Assembly (NCBI GenBank): GCA_023300835.1
Contig: JALZVB010000324.1
Location: 1-9,599 of the forward strand
DNA: 9,599 nt
From: Saprospiraceae bacterium
Lineage (GTDB): Bacteria > Bacteroidota > Bacteroidia > Chitinophagales > Saprospiraceae
Direction of reading: 5' to 3'
The position numbers were made by a program, and so were the translations under genes. Positions 1-7,300 of this stretch are shown here, in pieces. Position 1 is the stretch's first letter. Each line of letters opens with the position of its first letter. The notes beneath the pieces were generated by a model. That model was given only the letters and a program-made list of their open reading frames with translations. It was not told the DNA's origin and did not search any database.

Positions 1-407
1 CCGCCTTTGAACATATGCGCCTATCCTACATCGTTTCTTTCAGCTAACGTTATCTTTGATAGAATGATCTCAAATTAAAATTTGAGTCATATACAATGAA
101 GATTATTACTGAGCAGACTTTACAGCAAAAATCTATCTTTATATGTACCAATTTAGAATCTACCAATACTTATTGAACAGTTTAATACTGAATACAGGGA
201 TAGAATAATCTTACTAGCGCATTGGGACTCAAATGTTTATAGCACAGCAAGACAAAGGCGATAATCTAAAAGAGAAAACCTATTCCTAGGCCATAGATTA
301 TGACATTGACTATAATCTTATGAAATGCCCAAGATCAAGGCACAAGTACATCTCAGGAGAATTGGTGTCTAGGTTCTTATACTGGGTAAGAAACAACTAA
401 TTAAGCA
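1..407. other. No gene recognised; AT-rich stretch with short inverted repeats
   Basis: No reading frame of credible length or recognisable product is present. Plus-strand frames open at the left edge stop at 78 and at 47, so the tail of an outside gene cannot be excluded. The stretch contains an 8-bp palindrome-like repeat (69-76 and 79-86, CTCAAATT/AATTTGAG), a 7-bp inverted repeat AGATTAT/ATAATCT (295-301 and 312-318) and further copies of ATAATCT at 205-211 and 261-267, with the inverted form at 100-106. No tRNA, terminator with T run or insertion-sequence end was seen. Confidence 0.5.
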
Positions 408-710
408 TTACTTTTCTTCTGTTTTCGCATACTTTTTAAGAAGTTTTGCTTTAGCTTTTTCTAAGAGGTGACCATCAGTATCATAAGCATCATCCTTAAG
501 AATAATCTGTCGAGCTTGTTCTTTGGTCATTCTGATGAGGTAGTAGAAGTCTTCAGCTTCATATGGAAGTGCACTTACCAGTTTTTTCTTGGCATTTTTA
601 AACATGATGAGTTTCCTGTCAAAACCATGAGGGTACTCTAGTTTGATCTGCTCAGTAATCTCTTTAGGAAGTTTTGCATAATCTTTTACTACTCTTGGCT
701 TACTACTCAT
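408..710 (-). CDS. Small conserved Bacteroidota-type protein of unknown function
   Basis: The 100-residue protein is soluble-looking, with no signal peptide, membrane segment or cysteine. The N-terminal half (residues 7-60) carries a pattern I associate from memory with a small uncharacterised Bacteroidota family: VKDY near residue 8, then EQIKLEYPHGF (20-30), VSALPYEAED (45-54) and YYLIRMT (57-63). The last 25 residues are lysine-rich (AKAKLLKKYAK). The members I recall end in an aspartate-rich tail, so this basic tail may be unusual, but I could not check it. The ATG at 710 is the natural start, because it sits just before the conserved block and has the A-rich leader typical of Bacteroidota instead of a Shine-Dalgarno site. 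A possible promoter lies about 100 bases upstream. The gene is monocistronic as far as the window shows, with a terminator of the preceding gene at 921-954. No function can be assigned. I am confident that it is a real gene, much less so of its family. Confidence 0.8.
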   Translation of the reverse strand: MSSKPRVVKDYAKLPKEITEQIKLEYPHGFDRKLIMFKNAKKKLVSALPYEAEDFYYLIRMTKEQARQIILKDDAYDTDGHLLEKAKAKLLKKYAKTEEK

Positions 711-816
711 AATGTTTATCTCTAATCTTATTCAGTCGTTAAGAAGTATATATAAGTTGTTACGATCTATTTTAGTTCCATACATAACCTATATGCATCC
801 TACACGACGACAAAGT

Positions 817-845
817 ATTATATTCTTTCTATATATCTCAATCAA
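817..845 (-). promoter_or_regulatory. Candidate promoter for the 100-residue protein gene
   Basis: Read on the minus strand, TTGATT (840-845) is followed after 17 bases by TATAAT (817-822), a sigma-70-like layout about 100 bases upstream of the ATG at 710 and downstream of the preceding terminator. Bacteroidota promoters usually show TTG near -33 and TAnnTTTG near -7. Here a TTTG does occur just past the TATAAT, but its spacing is off by one base. In such AT-rich DNA a chance match is quite possible. Confidence 0.3.
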
Positions 846-920
846 TTTTAATTTTTTTTGCAAATGTTGATTTTTATAGGGCTATCTACCAGAATATCTA
901 TAGGATCTGCCATTTTTCAA

Positions 921-954
921 ATAAAAAGGCCCCTAGAAAGTAATTCTAGAGGCC
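921..954 (-). terminator. Rho-independent terminator of the SPOR-domain gene
   Basis: An 11-base stem (928-938 with 944-954) encloses a 5-base loop. The only non-Watson-Crick pair, 932 with 950, is a G-U wobble on the minus-strand transcript but a C-A mismatch on the plus strand. On the minus strand the stem is followed by a run of five T (923-927). It lies 32 bases past the stop codon of the SPOR-domain gene, so orientation and position agree. Confidence 0.9.
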
Positions 955-985
955 AATAATATTGTATATCCTTTTTTTATAAATC

Positions 986-1546
986 TTATAGTTCTTTCTT
1001 TTTTACATAACAGTCAATCCCCTGTCTATTAAGATTGTTGGATGATGACTGTGCTGTTGAGTAGGAATCATATCTGCCAGCGATTACCGTATGGTATTGT
1101 GATCTTTCAAAAACAGCTATCTCTGAGCTATAACCCAAGTTTTCTAGCTTTCTTACCATGTCGTTGGCATTAGTCTTGACAAGATAATTTCCTGCGATAA
1201 GAAAGTAAGAACCTCCTGAGGTCTTAGATGTAGAATTACTAGAGCTAGAGCTATAAGTTGTTACGCCAGTAGTATAGTCTTCTTCTACCTCTTCTGTAGG
1301 GGCATCAGCAGATACAAACTCGCTTTCTTCTTCCGCATCATCTTCTACTATAGGATCAGTATTGTAATCATCAGAGAAGATGTCCTCATCATCACTGAGA
1401 AAGTCGTCTGAACTGTCTACATACTCCTGTGTATTAGAAAGCATTTCGTCAGACTTAGTGCCGCAAGAATTGAATAGTGTACTTACCCATAGAAATATGG
1501 CAGTTACGGCGATCATCAATATTACAATTTTAGGTATTCGAGACAT
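986..1546 (-). CDS. SPOR-domain protein with N-terminal anchor and acidic linker
   Basis: This 186-residue protein has three parts. Residues 1-27 are a short basic start followed by a hydrophobic stretch (about 6-26). Residues 31-110 form a disordered-looking linker: roughly 26 of residues 33-90 are Asp or Glu, then a Ser/Thr run (97-110), with no Lys or Arg between K31 and K108. Residues 111-186 form a SPOR fold (SYFLIAGNY, then NANDMVRKLENLGY, VFERSQYHTVIAGRY and CYVKKKEL). SPOR domains bind glycan strands lacking stem peptides at division septa, so the likely role is in division or envelope maintenance, with the SPOR domain in the periplasm. The hydrophobic segment could be a membrane anchor or, since it ends in FNSC followed by G, a lipoprotein signal with Cys28 lipidated. 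The ATG at 1546 directly precedes the basic and hydrophobic start. The gene lies between two terminators and appears to be its own transcription unit. The domain call is firm; the cellular role is inferred. Confidence 0.9.
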   Translation of the reverse strand: MSRIPKIVILMIAVTAIFLWVSTLFNSCGTKSDEMLSNTQEYVDSSDDFLSDDEDIFSDDYNTDPIVEDDAEEESEFVSADAPTEEVEEDYTTGVTTYSSSSSNSTSKTSGGSYFLIAGNYLVKTNANDMVRKLENLGYSSEIAVFERSQYHTVIAGRYDSYSTAQSSSNNLNRQGIDCYVKKKEL

Positions 1547-1721
1547 AGAAAACGGATTTGGAAGTAAAGGTAGTTATATATTACGATTATTCCTAATATT
1601 TAAATTGCCTAGTTTTCAGGAAGGTATGTGTATTTATTTGTTGATTCATAATGATGCAAGGCTCCTCTTTCTTTTTTTAGAACGATTTGTTACTAATGTT
1701 TATTTAAACTGTTAATATTCA

Positions 1722-1763
1722 ATGCCGTTTGTTGAAAACTCCTTTTGAAATCTTATACGGCAT
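1722..1763. repeat. Spaced 7-bp inverted repeat upstream of the SPOR gene
   Basis: ATGCCGT at 1722-1728 and ACGGCAT at 1757-1763 are perfect inverted copies separated by 28 bases. The spacer contains a smaller AAAA-GGAG-TTTT element on the minus strand. There is no T run, so it is not a terminator. It could be a leader structure in the SPOR transcript, a regulator-binding site, or chance. Confidence 0.4.
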
Positions 1764-1777
1764 CTTAAAATTCAATT

Positions 1778-1806
1778 GGTATAATGTCTGAAAACCATCA
1801 TGTCAA
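1778..1806 (-). promoter_or_regulatory. Candidate promoter for the SPOR-domain gene
   Basis: On the minus strand a perfect TTGACA (1801-1806) is followed after 17 bases by TATACC (1778-1783). It sits just past the response-regulator terminator and points to the SPOR gene, whose ATG is more than 200 bases downstream. The -10 match is partial and the Bacteroidota TAnnTTTG element is not seen, so support is weak. Confidence 0.25.
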
Positions 1807-1819
1807 TTATTGAAAGTGG

Positions 1820-1859
1820 AAACGAAAACGGGGCAAAAAACATAAGTTCTTTGCCCCGT
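1820..1859 (-). terminator. Rho-independent terminator of the kinase/regulator operon
   Basis: A perfect 10-bp stem (1828-1837 with 1850-1859, core ACGGGGC/GCCCCGT) encloses a 12-base loop. On the minus strand it is followed by TTTTCGTTT, a moderate T tract. It lies 25 bases past the stop codon of the response regulator, where the operon should end. Confidence 0.85.
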
Positions 1860-1884
1860 ATATATTAAAAATCTCAATTTTTAT

Positions 1885-2619
1885 CTATTCTACAACTGCG
1901 CCTTCTGATCTATCAATAAGGCGGAATCCATTTCCATGAATGTTTACGATTTCTAGGTCGCTGTCTTTGTTAATATACTTTCTCAACTTGGTTACAAATA
2001 CATCCATACTTCTTGCTGTAAAGTAATTATCCTCTCCCCATATCTTTGTAAGAGCAACTGAACGCGGAAGTACTTGATTCTTGTGTAAGCAGAACAATCT
2101 CAATAGATGCGCTTCCTTAGGTGAAAGGTTGTCTTTAGAGTTACCTTCTGGACTCGTGTAATTCAATATTCTAAGCGGATAGTTGAAATGGTATTTTCCA
2201 AAGTCAAACTCAGTAACTTCTTCCTCTGGTTCTACTTTGGCACCAGAACGACGGAGTACGGCTTGTACTCTCAATAGTAATTCTTCTGAATTGAAAGGCT
2301 TAGTGATATAATCATCAGCACCTATCTTAAACCCTTCTAGCACATCTTCCTTAAGAGATTTAGCTGTGAGAAAAATAAGAGGAATGTCTTTATTGTTTTC
2401 TCTTATTTCTTTAGCTACTGTAAAGCCGTCCTTCTTGGGCATCATCACATCTAGAATGCATAGATCATAATTGCCTTTGTGATACTTCATTAATCCCTCT
2501 TCTCCGTCTTTGGCAAGCTCTACACCATATTCATGCATTTCTAAATATGATCTTAATACGTCACCAAAATTCTGATCGTCTTCTACCAGAAGGATGTTTT
2601 GAGTTGTGTTTTCCGTCAT
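1885..2619 (-). CDS. rprY: OmpR-family response regulator, RprY-like
   Basis: This 244-residue protein is a complete two-domain regulator. The receiver domain (about residues 8-122) has the acidic pair D14 and D15, the phosphoacceptor D57 in LDVMMPKKDG, T85 in FLTAK and K107 in ITKPF. The winged-helix DNA-binding domain (about 137-237) has its recognition helix around 203-216 (ARSMDVFVTKLRKY) and the closing NIHGNGFRLI hairpin. The stretches YDLCILDVMMPKKDGF, LKEDVLEGFKIGADDYITKPF and the DNYF-ARSMDV segment match the Bacteroidota RprY type as I remember it. The expected role is a cytoplasmic transcription factor phosphorylated by the kinase encoded 68 bases upstream. All catalytic residues are present, so it should be active. 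No binding-site repeats near its own operon were recognised, so its targets are unknown. The family is certain; the rprY name rests on recalled similarity and the partner gene. Confidence 0.95.
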   Translation of the reverse strand: MTENTTQNILLVEDDQNFGDVLRSYLEMHEYGVELAKDGEEGLMKYHKGNYDLCILDVMMPKKDGFTVAKEIRENNKDIPLIFLTAKSLKEDVLEGFKIGADDYITKPFNSEELLLRVQAVLRRSGAKVEPEEEVTEFDFGKYHFNYPLRILNYTSPEGNSKDNLSPKEAHLLRLFCLHKNQVLPRSVALTKIWGEDNYFTARSMDVFVTKLRKYINKDSDLEIVNIHGNGFRLIDRSEGAVVE

Positions 2620-2687
2620 TTCGTTTTAAGCTTGAATTCTAAGTATGTGTCCTTCTTTAGATGTTAAATTTCCTCTTTTGTCACATT

Positions 2688-4106
2688 TTACACTTCTTGT
2701 AACTTTGGTAAGAAGACAGAAAAAGTACTGCCTTTATTCAATTCCGATTCTACTGAAATAGTTCCCTTATGTGCAGAAACTAATGCTTTTACATAGCTTA
2801 ATCCCAATCCAAAGCCTTTTACATCATGTCTGTTACCAGTATGTACCCTATAAAATTTATCAAAAATGTGTTTGAGTGACTCCTTTGTCATTCCTATTCC
2901 ATTATCCTTTATAATTATTTTAACACCTTTTTTAGCATTTTCTGTCGATATATGAATCTTAGGTTGATCAGCGGAGTACTTCTCAGCATTGTCTAACAGG
3001 TTGTGTATTATATTAGATATATGCGTCTGATCACCTTCTATAATGGCAGAAGTCGCATTGAGAGCTGTGGTCAACTCCCCATCTCTACTGACTACCTTGA
3101 GCCGACTATTACCAGCGGCTTGTGTAACCAGGTCATTTATGTTAAGCGCTACTATCTTCAACTCAAACTCGCTTTTATCCAGCCTTGCCATCTGCAGAAC
3201 CTTCTCTACCTGACTGAGCATTCGCTTGTTTTCTTGTTTTATTATAGATGCAAATCGCTTAATCTTATCAGGGCTTCCTATCACAGTACTGTTGGTTATA
3301 GAGTCTGTAGCCAGTGATATTGTCGCTATAGGTGTCTTAAATTCATGCGTCATATTATTAATGAAATCACTCTTCATTTCTGACACTTGCTTCTGACGGA
3401 ATATAACATATACCGTGTATAGAAAACTCATGAGTATAAGACCTGTAAACAGCAATGAGATCAACATAGATGGAATCACTTTGGCCCATAGCCAACTACT
3501 CTTTCCTGGGAAGTAAACCTTAAGAAAACCGGGTGACCCTTCTTCATCATTGAAGAGTTGCACTTTGTATTGAGAATCATAGAGTCCCTTATCCGCACTC
3601 ATCTGTGAACTTGATTTGTCACTCACCTGAGCTGCAAAACTTCCGTTCCTTATTAGAAAGTCATTGTATAGATTTGAAAAAACACCGTAATCATATTTTA
3701 AATCTATACCTTGATCATTCAATTCATCTTTAATATAGCTGTCTAGATTCTCTTTATTAATAGACTCTAATAATTCATTGGGATCTAATACTTGCATCAT
3801 TCCTGCTAACTCACTGGAGTAGGTATGATAGTTCTTGTTGGAGGCTGAGAGTAGATTTGTAAATTCTTTCTGACCAAATAGAGATTTCTTTTTCTTGTCC
3901 TTATAGAACCCCGTAATAAACTCTTGCGTCTCTGTGTCTTCTTGCAACAACTGCTTGACATTGCCCATGACACGGATGACCTTATCGTCAAAATTCTGTT
4001 CATCGAGGTCTACTTGGGCTTTGATCCATACAAACTGTGTGATGCCAATACCTATAAGCGCAATACTCATCAATATTGTTATAGCCCAAATAAATTTTTT
4101 ATTCAT
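2688..4106 (-). CDS. Membrane sensor histidine kinase, partner of the RprY-like regulator
   Basis: This 472-residue protein has the usual layout of a membrane-bound kinase. A first membrane helix (about 7-28) is followed by a periplasmic sensor region of roughly 180 residues (29-208) that matches no family I recognise. A second helix (about 210-236) leads with no obvious HAMP domain straight into the dimerisation and phosphorylation domain. H254 in NMTHEFKTPIA is the phosphorylated histidine. The ATPase domain follows, with the N box at HNLLDNAEKYS (N369, N373), G1 at DNGIGM (401-406), the F box IFDKFYRVH (414-422) and G2 at GFGLGLSYV (431-439). All catalytic motifs are intact. It is transcribed first and the response regulator follows 68 bases later with no terminator between them, so they form one operon, comparable to rprX-rprY. 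The giant repeat-protein gene upstream is separated by a terminator. The ATG at 4106 fits the first helix. No convincing promoter was found in 4107-4270. The signal sensed is unknown. Confidence 0.95.
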   Translation of the reverse strand: MNKKFIWAITILMSIALIGIGITQFVWIKAQVDLDEQNFDDKVIRVMGNVKQLLQEDTETQEFITGFYKDKKKKSLFGQKEFTNLLSASNKNYHTYSSELAGMMQVLDPNELLESINKENLDSYIKDELNDQGIDLKYDYGVFSNLYNDFLIRNGSFAAQVSDKSSSQMSADKGLYDSQYKVQLFNDEEGSPGFLKVYFPGKSSWLWAKVIPSMLISLLFTGLILMSFLYTVYVIFRQKQVSEMKSDFINNMTHEFKTPIATISLATDSITNSTVIGSPDKIKRFASIIKQENKRMLSQVEKVLQMARLDKSEFELKIVALNINDLVTQAAGNSRLKVVSRDGELTTALNATSAIIEGDQTHISNIIHNLLDNAEKYSADQPKIHISTENAKKGVKIIIKDNGIGMTKESLKHIFDKFYRVHTGNRHDVKGFGLGLSYVKALVSAHKGTISVESELNKGSTFSVFLPKLQEV

Positions 4107-4270
4107 AACACATCAGTCTTGTAGAATAGAATTGTTTGCTTATTCCAAATGGTATTACGCGTAGATAGTCTAAATATAAACTTTAACATTCTTACAATTT
4201 AGGTTTTAACGAGATAATATAAATAAGGTAAGTTTTCTATAACACGATCTCTGCCCATAACACTAGTAGA

Positions 4271-4307
4271 CAAAAAGAAAGCCTGTCCAAGTAAATCGAA
4301 CAGGCTT
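4271..4307 (-). terminator. Rho-independent terminator of the giant repeat-protein gene
   Basis: An 8-bp stem (4279-4286 with 4300-4307, AAGCCTGT/ACAGGCTT) encloses a 13-base loop. On the minus strand it is followed by TCTTTTTG. It lies 24 bases past the stop codon of the giant gene, and it separates that gene from the two-component operon. Confidence 0.85.
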
Positions 4308-4330
4308 CTTATATTTTCAGTAAAAGAAAG

Positions 4331-7300
4331 TTATTTCAATATTATCATTTTCTGAGTATCTGCATACCTTCCTGATGTAATCTTAGTATAATATACACCT
4401 ACACCAAGTTCACGCAGATCAAGGCTATAATCTTTAGAATCTTCTATCGCTTTCTGCATTACAATTTTACCAAAACTGTCATAGATATAAATTACGCCAG
4501 TCGGCGCAGATAGATGTGTTATCTCAATATTCAATTTCTCAGTAGCTGGGTTAGGGAATATTCTGAATACATTTCCATAGATAGGATCTGGTGTTGTAAA
4601 GCTATTCTCATCACAAGGAGAAAAAGCACCTGTTATCCAGTCTGTGGAAAGATCACCGTCTCCATCATAGCCAATAGACTCTGTTACTAAGAACATGGAT
4701 ACGGAATCGTTCACATTCCACATATTAGCTGCTGCTGCTACACCTGCTACACTGTGTCCACTACTACCCCACTCAACATAATCTATGATCGTAGAACTGC
4801 TTCCAAAATCTAAATTAGTAGAATAAAGCGCCAACTCTCCATCTGTAGGAGTAAAGTTCAATGAATCAGGAATTGTCAGCGTTACAAACTCATTCAAGCC
4901 CAACATCAAGTCTCCACAGTCAATATCTGCTGCCGCAAGATCTCCTATTCTGAATGCCTTACCTAGTGAGTATAAGTATAAGTTACTTAGATCAATAGGC
5001 GCTGCATCGAGGTTCTGTATTTCTATTCTACCATCACCAAGAATTTCATTAATCACAGGCATCGCACAATCTTGCTTGATAACTGTAATTCTCTGGTTCA
5101 TAGTAGAGAACTCATAACATTGTGTGGATAATGAATCAACACCTACTGTATCACCAATGCTGGCCATCAAGTCGCCTGTATATGATAATGCATAGATATA
5201 ACAAGTATCAAAACTTGAACCTTCAAAGTCTATTTCATTACCAACTAATACACTGTCAATCACATTGTCTGTACCTGTAATAAGATAAGCTAATGATCCT
5301 AAGTTATCCGTAATACTCAGTGTCAGTGAATCCGTTACACCATCAGAAACACAGAATTGTATGATGTTATCTAGAGATGTCGGAGAGTAACTCAACATAC
5401 CTGGGTCAACGGCTTCTCTATTAATTGTCAATGCGGTTGAGAACTCATAACAACCTACTAGATCGTTTATACTTTGGCCCATTGCCAAACCTAAGACTTC
5501 ATCATTAGAACTTAAATTCCTTACTCTACATACTCCTGCGCCTTGGCCTTCTAAGTTTACCAAATTTGTTGTAGGTAAACCTATGATAGTGTCCATATCA
5601 TCTGTAATAACATATCTGAAGTCATTACCTATTGTATCAGTAAGCATAAGATCTATTATGTCAGGAAGATTTCCATTGAGGATATCTCCGACACATATGC
5701 TTATACTGTCTTGGTTATTAAGCGTTGTTAATGTTCCACCTCTCACATGAGAAGTCGTTACCGATACCGTATTAGATAACAAATAATTACCAGCTAATGT
5801 ATCTATATCTTCTCCTACAGCAAGACCTATTAATGTCATTGTATCAAAGCTCAGATTCCTGATGAGTCGCTCACCTACACTGTTTACATCGAAGAAGAAC
5901 TTGTTGTCAATAGCAGGCGGTAAAGAAAGAATAACACCTGCTGTATCCGTAACTACCCATGAGAAATTATCACCTAGGGTATCTGTTAATGTCAGTTGGA
6001 TAGAATCCAATACAAAGTTGGTATCAAAACAGAAGGATATCATGTCCATAGAATCCACCGTCATTATCGTTCCACCTGCTAGAGTTGCTTGAGTCGTTGC
6101 AAATTGTATAACATTGGAACTAGAGAAACAGCCATCTAGATCAACTATGTTACTACCTATTTCTAGCCCGTTAATCCCTGTGGCATAGGTTATTGCCGCA
6201 ATCGTATATTCTGCTGGGCTGTAATTTTCTACTTCTATACTTGTTATTGAAGTCGTTGAAACATTAGATGATATATGCTGTATGACACCAAGAGAGTCGT
6301 ACACAATTATCATGGTAGAATCACCTTGAACTCCAGTATTATTAAATAGTATTTCTAAAGTGTCCAAAACTCCATCCCCTACAGTAATATCTAAATTATC
6401 TGATGTTGAAATTGTTCCATCTTGAATGTCAGATATATCAAAGGTAATCATATTAGATGCCTCAGCGCCATTAAGAGAATTTACATTCGTTAAGACAGCG
6501 CCATCTTCATATGACACATGATGAAGAACGAAGTTGCTATTGAGGTTAATAGGAAATGTAATTAAGGTCGTATCTTGACGTGTCTGAACGGTATCAAAAA
6601 CTGTAGTAATTGTACCATTAGGAAAGGCTAGAACGAAACTATAGTTTGCTCCATTTTCACCACTAACAACAATACCCTGTGTAAAGCTTGTCTCAATTGC
6701 TTCGCATATATTTAAAACAGATGTTCCATCAACAGCAGATATATTGCCACCACTTATTCCCATTACAGGAGCAATTTCTTTGACAACTTCAATAGAATCA
6801 GAAACTGCAAAACATCCTAATAAATCTGTATTGAAATTATTACCTAATTGCAATCCTGTAATACCCTCGGAAAATGCCAAATGTCTTAGGAAACAAGTTC
6901 CTGGATTTAGTCCTTCAAATGAAATGGGTTCTTCATCAGATATACTGATGATCTGACCTGTTGTTGTCGTTATCAACCACACGGCAGTATCACTCACTGC
7001 TCCAGTGACTTCTACGTCCAATAAATTAATTGGGTTGGCTCCTATCGTAATTGTATCTCTACTTAGTCCTGTTGCAGTTAATATAGAACCGGCAACAACT
7101 GTGTTTTTATTTATTGTAATAGCATTGGATAAAGAAAAATTACCAACTAAGCTATCAAGATCTTGGCCCACTACAAGTGAATCTATAGAACTAGAATAAC
7201 TTATATGTCTCGCTAAGCAAGTCCCCTCGGAAACGGCACCAAAGCTTACAATTGAAGAATCTAATACACTGGATATCACATTACTTGTATCCGTAAGTAT

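Larger units (their letters stand above)
1547..1884. other. Intergenic leader between the SPOR gene and the response regulator
   Basis: No convincing gene lies in these 338 bases. From right to left they hold the response-regulator terminator (1820-1859), a TTGACA-like promoter candidate (1778-1806), an inverted repeat ATGCCGT/ACGGCAT (1722-1728 and 1757-1763) and an AT-rich stretch reaching the SPOR start codon. If the promoter is real, the SPOR transcript has a leader of over 200 nucleotides. One 18-codon minus-strand reading frame (1593-1649) lies in it after an AGGAG-like sequence, without further support. Confidence 0.5.

Noticed and set aside
69..86. CTCAAATT/AATTTGAG palindrome as a terminator or attachment site
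   Set aside because: The stem is AT-rich with a 2-base spacer and has no T run. There is no duplication or integrase gene nearby, so only an inverted repeat can be claimed.
373..394. Hairpin just past the 100-residue protein gene as its terminator
   Set aside because: The stem is only 6 AT-rich pairs (374-379 with 387-392) and there is no T run on the minus strand.
1593..1649. 18-codon minus-strand gene with an AGGAG upstream
   Set aside because: It is too short to judge without homologues. Bacteroidota seldom depend on such ribosome sites, and the spacing of about 12 bases is long.
1380..1715. Plus-strand 111-codon open frame
   Set aside because: It overlaps the SPOR gene in antisense over its acidic linker, where Asp/Glu codons read backwards give Ser/Leu codons. 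The product resembles no known family and no promoter was seen.
3003..3317. Plus-strand 104-codon open frame inside the kinase gene
   Set aside because: It is the antisense of the catalytic part of the kinase, whose motifs show the minus strand to be the coding one.
3806..4003. Minus-strand 65-codon frame overlapping the kinase
   Set aside because: It is an out-of-frame reading of the sensor region, with no family resemblance.
4171..4197. TATATTTA with an upstream TTG as the promoter of the two-component operon
   Set aside because: The -7 element misses its final G and the spacing to TTG (16 bases) is shorter than usual for Bacteroidota promoters.
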